From Tulasnella sp. 424 (lineage: Eukaryota > Basidiomycota > Agaricomycetes > Cantharellales > Tulasnellaceae): a DNA stretch of 64,000 bases. The notes under the pieces were generated by a model, which saw only the letters and a list, made by a program, of their open reading frames with translations, did not search any database and had not been told where the DNA came from. This document shows positions 1-11,960 of the stretch, piece by piece. Where the stretch lies: the NCBI GenBank assembly GCA_019633425.1, contig WSUB01000170.1, positions 21,333-85,332 on the forward strand, written 5' to 3'. Position 1 is the stretch's first letter. The number at the start of each line of letters is the position of its first letter. Made by a program: the position numbers and the translations under genes.

Positions 1-1184
1 GTTTGTCTACCCAGCTTGCTGCACTTGTTTGATAAATCAGACGACGGCAGTGGCAACCGCAAGGCTGAAAAGCCCACCATGACCGAAGTCCCCGAGTTTG
101 ATATTCAAGTCGCTCCAATCATCCGACAGAGCGGAGAATTGAAGGGGCTGAGACTTGACGGTAAGTATCGGCTCGCTGCTAAGTGATTTGTCGTAACGCG
201 GCGGGTACGTTTCCGCCGGGGAGTTTTCCAGTTCAGCAGTAATTGTGGCGTTGGGTTCTGACAAAGCAAGCATCACATTATGGGGCTTGAGATCTGGGGA
301 AAAGGGAAAATCGTCACTCCGCTCGGCGTTGGGATCACACTAACTTGCCGTGGATTGCATGCTAACCTGTGTGAATGATGCTGCATTCCTGGTGAAGGTA
401 ATCGAGAGCAAGGAGGGTCTGCTTCGTCACGCGCTTGACGAGAGGTACCGGCAACCTGCGCTTTGGGAAATACATCCGGAACTGGTCGAGATCCAAGCCT
501 AGTACCTCCGTAACTACGCATATGTGGTTACCGTGTGAGCTTGCCGTCCTAAAACTGTCGATTATCTGACTGCAATGCCGATGCCCCGGATGGTTTGGCT
601 CGGCTGAGCGAATTCGTTTGAGGAGTGCGATTTCGTCGAGATAACCGGTGTCATGCTTTTTAGTAGCATGTGCTGTAAGAGCTTTAATGGCGACGTAGCG
701 TTGGAGTCTGAATGTGTACACAGATACGTGGTGAACCTCCCAATTTTTTACGCCCGCGATCCGGACACACCTACAGCGGTTCATGTGCTAGCCAGACGGT
801 TGAGTTCCCGTCCCATCCTAGCTTCCTTACGATGCGGTACTTCTGATTACAGATGTATTGATCCGGGAGGAGAGGTAAAAATCCCCAGCCCTTGTCTGTG
901 CCAAGAACGTTGGGCTCCTCGTCGCATTGGAAGACTGGAGATTGGGCTTCGGAAGTTAGCTTGATGCCCCTTGACGTAGAGAAGAGACTAGGAAGCGATA
1001 GCAAATGAGAGGCCGAGTGGGCGTTTGAGCCGCGGCGAATTCCGGACAGCGCCCGGTACATCGGGGTGGCGGGAGTCGAAGAACTAAATGGCCTGTGGCC
1101 GATATCTCCGTGGGCTTTGCCGGACCTGCCACAATTCGAGCCTCCCTTGGCTCCCCCGCGACTCGCCTTCCATCTCGGAAACAA
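1..1184 (-). CDS. SRPK-like serine/threonine protein kinase, 3' end cut off by the window edge
   Basis: Protein kinase of the SRPK type (kinases for SR splicing factors). Read on the minus strand, exons lie at about 1184-775, 707-367, 293 to about 90, and 18-1. The N-lobe shows YRIVRKLGWDGNSTVWLA (glycine-rich loop, a variant of the SRPK LGWGHFSTVWL signature) and then VAIKALT with the ATP-binding lysine. After an intron the catalytic loop reads HT-DLKPHN, with the Asp codon split by the intron, and then KLGDFGH. SASWVDK-like residues follow in the last partial exon. In the family these kinases act in nucleus and cytoplasm, but fungal genomes carry many divergent copies, so the substrate is not predictable. 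The large SRPK spacer cannot be judged because the C-lobe is outside the window. The start is uncertain: the Met at 1184 or an internal Met near 1061 are both possible. Confidence 0.75.
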
Positions 1185-1856
1185 ATCGGGTGAAGCGTCC
1201 CAGTCACCTGAACTAGCATAAGTAGTGCTCTAGACTAGGCTTTTTCAATCCCATTTGGCATGGCCGAGCCTCCCTGATCCTCCTCATGGTGAATTCGACC
1301 TTTCGTCCCAGCTCACTTTTTAGCCTAATCAGGACTTGCGCAATTTCTGGCTCTCCCATGTGGCAAGGGATGCAGAAATATGAGCTTCCCGGTTGACGTC
1401 CTCGGTCGCATGGCAGCGTCCTGGGCCAAATTTCCGGGACGGCGTCTTGCGAGCTCTTGCGCTGGAGATTCAGAGAAACACTAACCGGGGGTGCATCGCG
1501 AAGAGGGTTTTTGGGTGGGAATAAATGGCGCATCCAATTACATTTTCACCCCTGAGGAGGTACATGTCCTTTTCAAGCCAACTCCACTGCGTAAAGCTCG
1601 TCCGCTAGGGTCTCATCAAAATGGTCCCCGTGTCACGCAGTCCTCTTATCACGTCGTATGAAATTCAAGAGGAGGCGGGGACATCCAAAACTGGGATGGG
1701 TGCAGCGATCGGGCCAGCAGATGAATACAAGAACGCAGACTACCATCACCGCGACTCAATCCCCCACCGTCCCCCCGCCGTCTCTCCCACTCATCGCGCC
1801 TCGTCCTCTTCAATATCACTGTAGAGAGAATATATCATTCATACTACAGACGTAGG

Positions 1857-2520
1857 ATGCCCCCGATGCCAGTCCGCCAAACATGCCAAATTTGCCAGAA
1901 ACCGTATGCGGTGAGCTAATTATGGTTGGCCGTTTGCGTTCCTGTTTCTGATTTTTTTTTCCATATCTGCAGACTGCTTCCAGCCTTAAGAGACATCTAA
2001 ATACTCAGTAAGTTGTCCGTTTTTCTCCCGTCGAGTCGGGGCCTCACGTGTTCTCCAAAGACACGAGCAAAAAGAGTGGTATGACTGCCAAATCTGTGGC
2101 GACAAGTTTCGAGACCCCGCCGCTCGTTCGCGATGCAAGTCCACCCATTTGAAGTCGTTTGGGTGTCCAGCTCCTGGATGCACTCATCAGTAAGTTCAGC
2201 GTCATTCGTTCTGATCTGTGAGCATTTCTGATTATCGTTCATGTAGGAGCAACCGAAAAGACTCGGTGGTCTCGCATATTCAACGTATGCACCCGGATCA
2301 AAGTCTTTTGGAACTCCAAATTCGTACACTTCCGCCGAGACCCAGTCGTCGTTCGGGGCGTCCCTCAAATCCGATCCTGGAGAATCCCGGTCCCTCGGAC
2401 CCAATCACCCCCGTCGATTACAACTTCCAGCCTCTCCCACTTTACGCTCCGATCCCCGTCCCTTGGTACCACCACTCGTCGCCGCCGTCCTCCGAAGCGT
2501 CGTGGAGCACCTCGAGTTAA
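1857..2520 (+). CDS. Small zinc-finger protein with three fingers (163 aa), divergent relative of the tandem family downstream
   Basis: Four exons (1857-1910, 1973-2007, 2061-2189, 2247-2520) close in phase to 163 codons. Finger 1 (CQICQKPYA...KRHLNTQH) is C-x2-C-x12-H-x4-H. Finger 2 (CQICGDKFRDPAARSRCKSTH) is C-x2-C-x12-C-x3-H, with Cys where the first His is expected. Finger 3 (CPAPGC...HIQRMH) is C-x4-C-x12-H-x4-H. The C-terminal half is rich in Pro and Ser. It is probably a nucleic-acid-binding nuclear protein (inference). Introns interrupt finger 1 at exactly the positions used in the genes at 6639, 8710 and 10669, and finger 2 shares the SRC-x3-H form, so common ancestry is likely. Unlike those genes it has no intron before finger 1 and no APxQxNPP repeats. 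Confidence 0.7.
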
Positions 2521-5500
2521 AAGTCAATCCATCCAGTTCCCGATTACCTTTCCCCGTCCGTCTCGTTTTCCTGGCTTTGCTTCTGCTCGCTACATTCATG
2601 ATACGTTCTGGCGATGTCCCTGCTCCACGGGGCCGCTATTATTTATGCTTGCCTCTTGTAACTTTCTCGTAGTTCCCGTTTTATTGTTGTAATATACTGG
2701 CTGTCGGGGAATCCGCGTTGGTGTTGGGTACAGAGATTCTCAAGAGACACGACTCAGGGTCGGCGCTTCAAATGGCGTTGGCATCGTGTACTACCACCTT
2801 CTCCCAGTGGGGCTTGCAACTACCACACTCGCCTCTCCAATCTCCTTTCCCTCCACCCGGATGCGCACTACGACTACTCTTCTATCCAAAGGACAGCACT
2901 TTGAACACCTGGACGTCAATTTGGCTTAGTATTTCGTCGGTGTAGAGGCGGCCCTCTTCCAAATCGTTATTCCGACTGACAACGGCCCTCCGACTGTACA
3001 CCTCACGTCCTCAGCCCCCCATCCACCAAGTCTCTTGCCACTCACAGCATAGGGCAGCCTCTCAAACCGATTTGAAAGCCAGCATACACGCCTCACCGCC
3101 CACCGACTCGTCTTTCGGCGTGTCTGACGCTCGGCCAGTCCACCGTGCATGGTCCTCCCAAGTTGGCATTCCTATCTCGACTACGCATTCGCTACATACG
3201 CCATCCCTCCTAGAGGACCTCAGCCCAGGCAGCGACCCTCCGTCCTGGGTCCAGCTTCATCAACGTCTTTATCGCTCTGGCTGCGCAGTGCACCACAACG
3301 TCAAATGCCCACCGATCCAGCGCCGACCAACCCACTCGCAGGAATTCCCAATCGTCTACCTAATCCTAAGTTCTACTAGGTGTTGCACCATCCAAATTCG
3401 TATTCCCCAGGACTCCAATCAGCCTCCGTTTCGAATAAGGCAGACGGCAGCGACCAGCTAATTGTTCATCCCCCGCCTGTTGACAACGCCGACCGCCAGC
3501 CATGTCTCCCCCATAGGCCGCTCTCGGAGGCACTATCAAAGTCGCCTACCCGTTCTAGCGACGCCCTAATGAGGGAAGGCGCCGCCCAGAAGCTCTCGAC
3601 ATCTCCACAGGTCGACGTCAACAGTCGGAACGATGCCAAGGCCACCATTCTCTCAACGACCCCCCAACACCCATCCAATCTACCATCCTCGCTTCGTTTA
3701 CCCACGCGCGCACATTCCTCCCGCACTGCTGTCCGCGTTCCTGACGAAGGCGGGTCGGGATTCTAAATTAAACTGATCGCATTACCTCGGCAAGTTGTGG
3801 GCGACGTCCCTCGCGACGTTAAACGGATGCAGTGCTCAACTGTTCGCGCTTTCACCTCTCGAACACCCGCCCACGGCCCCCTGCCATGCGCCTCGGGAGG
3901 TATACCCACTCTATGGCGGTCGAAAGATTAACAAGGGACGGACCCAGCGACGAATAGCAGGGGTACGTCGGGTTGCTTAACACCTCGAGGCCTTTGGGTC
4001 CCGACAGCTCCACTGAATCGCGCAGTATTGGTCGATTACCATGGCCTATGGATCCCTCTGAGCTCCGTGCGTGTGGCGATGCGAAGAGGCACCGCGTCAC
4101 CGGCTGGACTGCAGACGAATTGCAGGCGGATGTTGGGCTAGATGGTGAGCGAAAGCGTCCGAGTGAGGTATCAGCACATGACGTAGGCGTAGCGTCTTGG
4201 AACCATCGCAGGGCTCTGCGAGTAGATGGGGAGGTGGAAGTATCGGTTGTGAGGGAGAGACGAAGTCGGCAGTGACGGTGGGGTATCGTCCTGCGGGCCT
4301 GGTGAGTGGTTCGCGCGACGTCCAGCGAACTGGGGAATGATGCTGACGCTCACCGTCGCCGTAGCTATCTGTGCCACCTAGCGGAGGGACCTGACGGTGC
4401 GCAGTCTAGATTGTAACTGGACAAGCGAGAACGAGGGGCAAGTCGGCGGAGGGTCGCAGGCTGCCGTTAGACAGCGAAGACAAGCACGAATAGCGCGTAA
4501 CGTACCCTGTATACGCGCGCGTTTACTTCGAAATATGACCTGTTACACGAAAACTCAGGCGATGACCTAGGCCACTAGGCCGGGGGGACTTGACTTCCAC
4601 CTGCTTCACGGGCATTCGCGAAACTGCGGGATCTACCGTCCGACGTGCCAAGAAAGCGCAAGTGAACGCGAAGAAAGACCTCGAATGTGATGGAGAGCTG
4701 GTGGTAGACTCCAGTCTGGGATGAGATGTTCAATTCGTGAGATGTTGCCACTTGGTCGGACAACCTTGCAACTCAGCGCCTTGTGCCCGCCGGGCCCCCT
4801 TGCTTCGGATTTCTCCCAAGCCAGGGATGCAATGAGTACCGTGCAGCATGGAACTTTCCTCGAAGATGCCCTTCGCTCCTCAATCTTGCCAGCATCGTTC
4901 CACGGAATCGGGACGCCACTGGGATCCTTCAGGACGCGTTTCCTACTCTTTCCCAGGCTCGACGATTTACTTCCAGTCCTTACCGCAATCACCGACGTCG
5001 TATTACCAATTTGGGTAAAGGGTCGTTCTGCTAGAGTCAGAGAACAATCCTTGTTAAGCCCAGAAGGAGGACCGTCGGTGCCGCGCCGCACTTATTTCGA
5101 TTGTTCTGTTTTGCGTTGCGGTCTAACCACATGGGGTATGTGGAGGCGCCGAACGCGTGCTTTGTTTGGCTGGTTGATATTTGTCAAAGCTTGTGGGCAT
5201 TTGGCTCAGAGCAAACTGCACGTGATCTCTTCGCGGAACACGGAGAATCTTATCTCCGTCGGACGACCATTCCGGAGCCACCCGATTGGGCGAAATCCCG
5301 CGCCCGGTCACTACACTTGGGAGTGAAAGCGCCAAAGCGCAACAACGATTTAGAAGGCCATGTCATCGATTTCTACTTCATGCTTTGACATTCCCTTGCG
5401 TGTTGGCTGTCTTTGTCTGAAGCACGGCAGTTGTCTCAACCTTGGGTTGGGCTGATGTCCTGCCGTTTCCCTTCTCCCATGGATCGAGGCGCCTCCCAAC

Positions 5501-5884
5501 CTACATACTATGTCTCCACCGGTTCCCAACGACTATAACGTGAGGTCTAGACCACCTTTAACCCCATATATAGCCCCATACGTCGGGTCTTGTGGTTTGC
5601 CTCAGGGCTCAAGGCAGTCGGCCAGCAGGCAGGTCAACACCTCCGAACCCTGATTTTTCTTGGAGTGGTTTGGCACGTTTAGGTCATGCTTTCTTCGAAA
5701 TTCAAATTATCGGAATTTTCCCACCGGCGCCGGGGTTCTAAGAGCCTGTTTCGAGAGTATCGATGCATCATGATCTTCTCTCCAACCGGTCTCCCAAACC
5801 CAGCATGAGTATCTCCGTTCCAATTTTCTCCACACCTTAGCAGATTGCAGGTTTAAGGTTAACCTTCAGTCTTTCGATGCCATT
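2521..5884. other. 3.3 kb without a recognisable gene
   Basis: Open frames exist, for example plus 3072-3461, plus 3380-3766, and the mutually antisense plus 4721-5326 and minus 4633-5091. None shows a domain I recognise or a consistent exon chain. The plus-strand frames at 3.0-3.8 kb are rich in Pro, Ser and Thr and switch frame several times, which would fit a decayed gene or low-complexity DNA. A frame at 5101-5388 (ending HVIDFYFML) reads like protein but stands alone. Confidence 0.4.
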
Positions 5885-7930
5885 GGCGACGTAGGTCAGG
5901 TAACCTCATTGTCTGCCTGTATGCCGTCTTGGACCTTGCTGGTGGACGGTTATGGACATCTCTTTCTCTGCACCACTGGTGGACCAAACCATGTCTCTAG
6001 AGCTACGGATGACCTAAACCCCCCGAGATGCATGGGTATGTCACCCCCAAAACAGTTTTACGACGATGCGCCCTTTCGTGCCTCACATGAGAGGCAAGCT
6101 GCGTCGGTGACGACATCTCCATTCCTCCTCCAGCCTCGAAACTTGCACGTTTTCTTGCCCCGCCTTCAGGTGAAACATTCACCTGCTTGGTGCGTGCATC
6201 CGACGTTCTCAGCGAGAAGTCCGCATTAATTGTTTCTGTCTGAACCATGGCGATTGATCGCTCCGCGCTTGAAAGGCGAGTCGTGAAAATAGCAAGCTCT
6301 GAATGCGTTGAGTTTGGAGGACGTTCTTGGCCTCGTGCGCTCTGTGGACGCCCTGGATGTCTTCAGAGCGGCATTCCCTGGAACGCAAAATAATAATATA
6401 CTGGTCCCAATGATGCCAGGTTACGCACGGTGGCACTACCTGAGCTTGGAGGTAACTAGGGTATCCTTTTGCCTTTAGTTTTGTGCGGCGGACTCTCCGA
6501 CCGCAGGATTCATCAGCCCTGCGGGTTTTAAACAGAAACGGTCAGATCTCCATCTCTCAGCACTGTCAACACCAGCTTGATTCTCCCTCTGTTATCGTTT
6601 TCTTATTAGTCTCTCATTCATTATTTTGGAGATCGCCAATGGCGCCGATGAAGAGGACTGCCAAGTAAGCGACGTCGACCAATTCTACCCTTTCATCTAC
6701 CTATTTACAGATCACGTTACCAGTTGCAGATACTGCGGGAAGCGACTTGCGGTATGGCTGTTACCTATTATAGTGTGTACCATTAGCCTGATGTCTTGAC
6801 GTTCCAAATCACAGGATCGTCGAAGTCGAGACGTGCACGAAAACGCCGTGTAAGTATGCATCGCTTGTCCGACACGAATAACGCTTCCCGAACTCATTTC
6901 TAAGTTTTTTTTTCCTTTGCACAGACATACCAAGGAACGGAGGTTCCCATGCAAAATATGCTCCACGTCCTTTAGTTCGCGCTCCAGTGCCTCTCGGTGC
7001 GCCCGGAGGCACCGCCTCAGAGCGGCGCAACTTGCGCAGCTATCCACCTCTCGGGCGAAGAAGACGCGAGCCACGACTCGGACGACTCGAACGACGACTC
7101 GAACGGCGACTCGGGCGACGACTCGCAGCAGCCGGGGACCGTACGTACATCTCCGGGAGTCAGACTAAGTTTTTCTAACGCTCTGTATTGATTGTTAGTC
7201 ACACCTTCATTGAAACGTCAAGTTCATCTGCATTCCTCAATGAGGCTGGCCCATCTCCCCCTGACCCATCTCTCCCTGGCCCGTCCACCGCAGGGCCGTC
7301 CGCAGGCCCATTCACCGCGGGCACATTCACGGCAGATTCGTTCACGGCAGGCCCATTCCCCGCAGGTCCATCGGACGACGTCTACTCTGAAGGGCCCTAC
7401 AATCCAGGATTCAGTTTCGGTACACTTCCTCCTCAATATCCCTGGACGCATCCGTCCAATGTCCCTGCACCTCACCAAACGAACCCCCCGGCAAACAACT
7501 CCGCACCCCACCAACCGAATCCCCCTGCCAACAACCCTGCACCTGACCAAACAAACAACGCGGCCGACCCCCACGACGACTACAACATCAATTTCGGTTA
7601 AATTAATCCGCTAAACGATTTTATCCAGATGCCCCCTCCCAGCGTTTGATCGATTCATTCCCTGGCAGGCAGTGCATCATCGTTGACCCAAAACTAGGGG
7701 TTACCTGAGGTAGTTCCCGGAGATAGTGAAGGTGTACCTGTAGCCCGCTCCTTGAAATTTCTGCCAATATACTTTGCGGAGCGTTGCCTCGTGAATAGTG
7801 TGATCTTGTCAACATATCGGCGCGTTCGTTTGTGAGTTGTTAAGCGTGCGAAGACCCCCAAGTTGAGGCCACGCGTATAATTCATGGTTAGTGAAACCCC
7901 CTACAAGGGATCCCCTTCTATATGATTCTG
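5885..7930 (+). repeat. Tandem unit 1 of a ~2 kb triplication
   Basis: The stretch from about 5885 (start CTGCCTGTATGCCGTCTTGG) to about 7930 matches the units starting near 7985 and 9970 through upstream DNA, gene body and 3' flank. Shared non-coding landmarks include ACCTGCTTGGTGCGTGCATC before the gene and CAGCGTTTGATCGATTCATT after it. Boundaries are approximate, judged by eye. Confidence 0.8.
6639..7601 (+). CDS. Tandem zinc-finger gene 1 (235 aa) with Pro-rich repeat tail
   Basis: Five exons (6639-6664, 6724-6751, 6815-6849, 6925-7140, 7199-7601) sum to 708 nt and stay in frame. Finger 1 (CRYCGKRLA...VHENAVH) is a regular C-x2-C-x12-H-x4-H finger split by two introns. A linker TKERRFP resembling the classical TGEKPF linker leads to finger 2, CKICSTSFSSRSSASRCARRH, where Cys replaces the first His (C-x2-C-x12-C-x3-H). 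An Arg/Thr-rich stretch follows, then a Pro-rich tail with AGPS/AGPF repeats and a 12-residue repeat (APHQxNPPANNx). The design suggests a small DNA- or RNA-binding protein; this is inference. Met 6639 was chosen because all three copies keep a short first exon ending at a GTAAGCGACGT donor. It has paralogues at 8710 and 10669. Confidence 0.72.
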
Positions 7931-9900
7931 GAGGGAGGAGGTCTCGATCTTTCCACAACAAATAGGCTCAGAGGCGCTCAGGATAGCGTCACCGTCTGCC
8001 TGTACACCGTCCTGGACATCCCCGGTGGACAGTCGCGAATTTCTCTTTCAATGCATCGTGGTGGTTCAAACCGTGTCTCTGGAGCTATATATGGTTTGAA
8101 GCCCCCGAGACGCGTGTGTATGCCAACCCAAGACAATTTTAAGACGATGCGCCCTTCCGTGCCTCACATGAGAAGCAAGCTGCGTCGGCGGCGGCATCTC
8201 CATTCCTCTGCTCTACTCTAGCCTCGAAACCTCCACGTTTTCTTGCCGTGTCTTCAGGTGAAACATTCACCTGCTTGGTGCGTGCATCCGACGGCCTTAA
8301 GAAGCCCGCATTAACTGTTTCTGTCCAAACTATGGCGATTGATCGCTCTGCGTTTGGAAGGCAAGTCATGGAAAATAGCAAGCTCCGAACGCGTTGAGTT
8401 TGATGGACCTTCTTGGCCTCGTGCTGTGTGCGGAAGCCCTGGACGTCTTCAGAGCGGCGTTCCCTGGAACCCAAAATAATGATATAATGGTCTTAATGAA
8501 AGCGTATAACCCACAGCGGTACTATCTGAGCTTGGAGGTAACTAGGGTATCCTATTGCCTTTAGTTTTGTGCGGCAAACCCTCCAACCGCAGGACTTATA
8601 AGCCCTGCATCTGTTGAACAGAAACGGTAAGATCTACATCTCCCACCGTGTCAACACCAGCCTGGTTCTTCCTTTGTTATCGCTCCCTGACTGGTCTCTC
8701 GTTCATAAAATGCCACCGGCGAAGCAACCCACCAAGTAAGCGACGTCAACCAACCCCAACCTTTCATCTACCTATTGACGCACCACGTTACCAGATGTCC
8801 ACTTTGCTCGATGGTTCTTACGGTAGATGTTGTTGATACCTACTATAGTATGTACTATTTGCCTGACAGGCCTACGTTCCAAATCACAGAGTTCGAAGAA
8901 ACGAAATATACACTTAAAGGCCGTGTGAGTATGCCTACCTTCCTCCACACGAACACAGCTTTCCGAACCAACTTCTAAGTCTTCTTCCTTTTACACAGAC
9001 ATCGGAAGGAACGGCGGCAGTGCAGACAATGCTCCAAGACCTACAGTTGTTCCGCCGCCCTCTCTCGACACAAGAAAAAGCACCACCCCGAAGCTGCCCA
9101 ACAGTCCGAGCTTCAGGAGGCGACTCCTTGGACATGGGCCTCGTACGTACATTCCCAGGATTCAGGCTAAGTATTTCTAGCACTCTGTATTGATTGTTAG
9201 TCGCAACCTCATTAGAGCGTCAAGTTCATTGGCCTTCTCCAATGCGGCTCACCCATCCACCGCGGGCCTATCCACCCCTCCATCCATCGCAGGCCCATCC
9301 ACCCCAGGTCTATCGGCCAACGTCTGCTCTGCAGGAGCCTACGACCCAGCCTTATTAGGTTTTGGTCAACCGTCTGACTGGATGAACCCTCCGACCCACA
9401 ACCCTGCACCTCACCAATTGAACCCCCCGGCTAACAACTCTGCACCTGACCAGCCGAATCCCTGGGCCAACACCCTTGCACCTGCACAACCATATCCCCC
9501 GGCCAACAACCATGCACCTGACCAAACGGACAATCCGGCCGACTTGGGCAACCACTTCGACCTCAATTTCGGTTAAATTAATCCCCTAAACAATTTTATC
9601 TAGATGCCCCCTCCCAGCGTTTGATCGATTCATTCCCTGGCAGGTAGCGCACCTTCGTTGAATCCTCACCAAAATTCGGGGCTACCGGAGGTGGTTCCCG
9701 GAAACAGTGATTCTGTACCTGTACCGCGTCTTTGCAAATTCTGTCAATATACTTTTGTGAGCGTTGCCTAGTGAATGTTGTGATCCTGTCGACGTATCAG
9801 ACAATCAGCGCGTTCTTTGTGAGTTGCGACGCCTGCTAAGGCCCCTGAGCTGAGGGCACGCGTATAATTCACGGTTAGTGAACTTTACTACACTCTTCAA
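7931..9900 (+). repeat. Tandem unit 2 of the ~2 kb triplication
   Basis: Second copy of the unit. The junction motif near 7921 (ATGATTCTGGAGGGAGGAGG) recurs near 9902 and 11910, marking the joins between units. Divergence from unit 1 is spread over coding and non-coding DNA, with small indels. Confidence 0.8.
8710..9576 (+). CDS. Tandem zinc-finger gene 2 (202 aa), the copy with two complete C2H2 fingers
   Basis: Five exons (8710-8735, 8795-8822, 8890-8924, 8999-9142, 9201-9576) sum to 609 nt. Finger 1 is CPLCSMVL...HLKAVH (C-x2-C-x12-H-x4-H). The linker RKERRQ is followed by finger 2, CRQCSKTYSCSAALSRHKKKHH, a canonical C-x2-C-x12-H finger with all four ligands. This is the only copy of the tandem three whose second finger keeps the first His. 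The tail carries three full 12-residue APxQxNPPANNx repeats and one partial. Exon lengths 2 and 3 (28 and 35 nt) are identical to its neighbours. Promoter-proximal DNA is shared with the other copies, so regulation may be shared too (inference). Confidence 0.74.
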
Positions 9901-11960
9901 TATGATTCTGGTGGAGGAAGTCTCGATCCTTCAGCGAGAAACAGGCTCAAAGGCACTAAGAGGTAACCTTATTGTCTGCCTGTGTACCATCTTGGATATT
10001 TTTGGTGGACGGTCGCGGATTTCTCTTTTAATGCATCATGGGGTTTCAAACAACGGGTCTGGAGCTACGTGTGACCTGAAGCCCCTGAGATGCATGGACA
10101 TACCACCCCAAACCAAGTTTAAGACGATACGCCCCTTCGTACCTCACATGAGAGGTAAGCTGCGTCGGTGACGGCATCTCCATTCCTTCGCTCTACTCTA
10201 GCCTCGAAACTTCCACGTTTTCTTGCCGCATTTTCAGGTGAAACATTCACCTGCTTGTTGCGTGCATCCGACGTTCTCAAGAATTCCGCATTAACCTTTT
10301 CTGTCTAAACTAAGGGGATTGATCGCTCCGCGTTTGGAAGGTTTGGAGGACCTTCTTGGCCCCATGCTCTGTGTGGACGCCCTGGACTTCTTCAGAGTGG
10401 CATTCCCTGGAACGTAAAATAATACTATACTGGCCTTAATGATGTCAGGTAACCCATAGTGACACTGCCTGAGCTTGGAGGTAACTAGGGTATCCCTTTG
10501 CCTTTAGTTCGGGGGCAGAAGACCCTCCGACAGCGAGATTTATAAGCTCTACAGCTGTTAAACAGAAACGGGAAGATCTACATCTCCCAGTGTTGTCAAC
10601 ACCAGCGTGGTCCTTCCTCTTTTATCATTCCCTGATCGGTGTCTCATTCATAATCTCGAAGCTCGCCAATGGCGCCGCTGAAGGGAGTCTCCTCTAACAG
10701 AGTGTAAGCGACGTCGACCTGCAATTCTACGCTTTCTACTACCTATTGACGCACCACGCCACCAGCTGTAGAGAATGCGGGAAGATTCTTACGGTATATA
10801 TCGTTGATACCTATTATCATATTTACCATTTACCCAACGTCCCTACGTTTCAAATCGCAGAATCGGAGGAAACGAAATGTGCACGAAAGGGCCGTGTGAG
10901 TATGCATACCTTCCTCAACACTAACAAAGCTTTCCGAACCCATTTCTAAGTCTTCTTCCTTTTGCACAGACACGGGGACTCGCAGTTTAAGTGCAGTGAA
11001 TGCCACAAGTCCTTCCGTTGGTGCTCCAGCGCCTCTCGATGTGCCAAAAACGACCGCCTCAAAGCTGAACTTGCCCAACAATCCGCGTCTCAGGAGACGA
11101 CTCCTCGGACGACTCCTCGGGCCAGGGCCCCGTACGTACAGTACATCCCCAGGATTCCGGCTAAGTATTTCTAACGCTCTGCATTGATTGTTAGTCGAGA
11201 CATCATTAGACCGCCAAGTCTATCTGCATTCCAATTATCCAATGCGGCTTACCCATCCATCCCAGGCCCATCCACCGCTCCATCCACTGCACGGCCATTC
11301 GCCGCAGATTCATCGGCCAACGTCTACGCTGGAGGAGTCCCCCACCCAGCCTCAGTTGATCCTTTATATGCCTGGCCCGGGATGCATCCTCCGGCCCGAA
11401 ACCTTGCACCTCACCATATGAACCTCCGGGCTAGTAACTCTGCACCTGAACAACCGAATCCCCTGGTCAACAACCTTGCACCTGACCAACCGAACCCCCC
11501 GGTTAACAACCCTGCACCTGATCAAACGAACAACCCGGCCGACTTGAACGACCACTTATATCAGTTTGGCCACATCCCATTTAACTACTAAATTAATCCG
11601 TTAATTATCAACGATTTTATCTAGATGTCCCCTCCCAGCGTTTGATCGATTCATTCCCTGGCAGGTGGTGCATCCTCGTTGAATCCTTTGTTGTCTGTCG
11701 CCCATAACCAGGGGCTGCCCGAGGTCGTTCCTGGAAATAATGAATGTATACCAGTAGGGCGCTCTTTGGAAATCCTGTCAATATACTTTTGAGAGCGTTG
11801 CCTAGTGAATATTGTGATCCCGCCAGCGTATCAGATAATCAGCTCGTTCGTTTGGGTATAATTCAAGGTTAGTGAACTTAAGCTTTACTACAAGGGATGG
11901 ACTTCTATATGATTCTGGAGGGAGGATGTTTCGATCTATCCCGCAACAAATAGCCCCAAG
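9901..11960 (+). repeat. Tandem unit 3 of the ~2 kb triplication
   Basis: Third copy, ending near 11960, where the junction motif ATGATTCTGGAGGGAGGATG (11910) and the following CGATCTATCCCGCAACAAAT resemble the starts of units 2 and 3. After this point similarity stops and unrelated DNA leads into LAA1. Confidence 0.75.
10669..11591 (+). CDS. Tandem zinc-finger gene 3 (218 aa), second finger degenerate
   Basis: Five exons (10669-10703, 10766-10793, 10861-10895, 10970-11131, 11195-11591) sum to 657 nt. Finger 1 (CRECGKILT...HERAVH) is intact C-x2-C-x12-H-x4-H. The finger 2 position reads CSECHKSFRWCSSASRCAKND: the first His is Cys, as in gene 1, and the last His is Asn, so normal tetrahedral zinc binding looks lost unless another residue substitutes. 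The tail has three full and one partial APxQxNPP repeats. Its first exon is 9 nt longer than in the other copies. Confidence 0.72.

Noticed and set aside
4633..5326. Overlapping frames of 201 aa (plus) and 152 aa (minus)
   Set aside because: Both cover the same DNA, neither has a recognisable domain, and their composition is alike; coding on either strand is unproven.
7080..7140. Repeated GACGACTCG run in zinc-finger copy 1 as a possible CRISPR-like or satellite repeat
   Set aside because: It is a short in-frame coding repeat (Arg/Thr-rich) within exon 4; no spacer structure.
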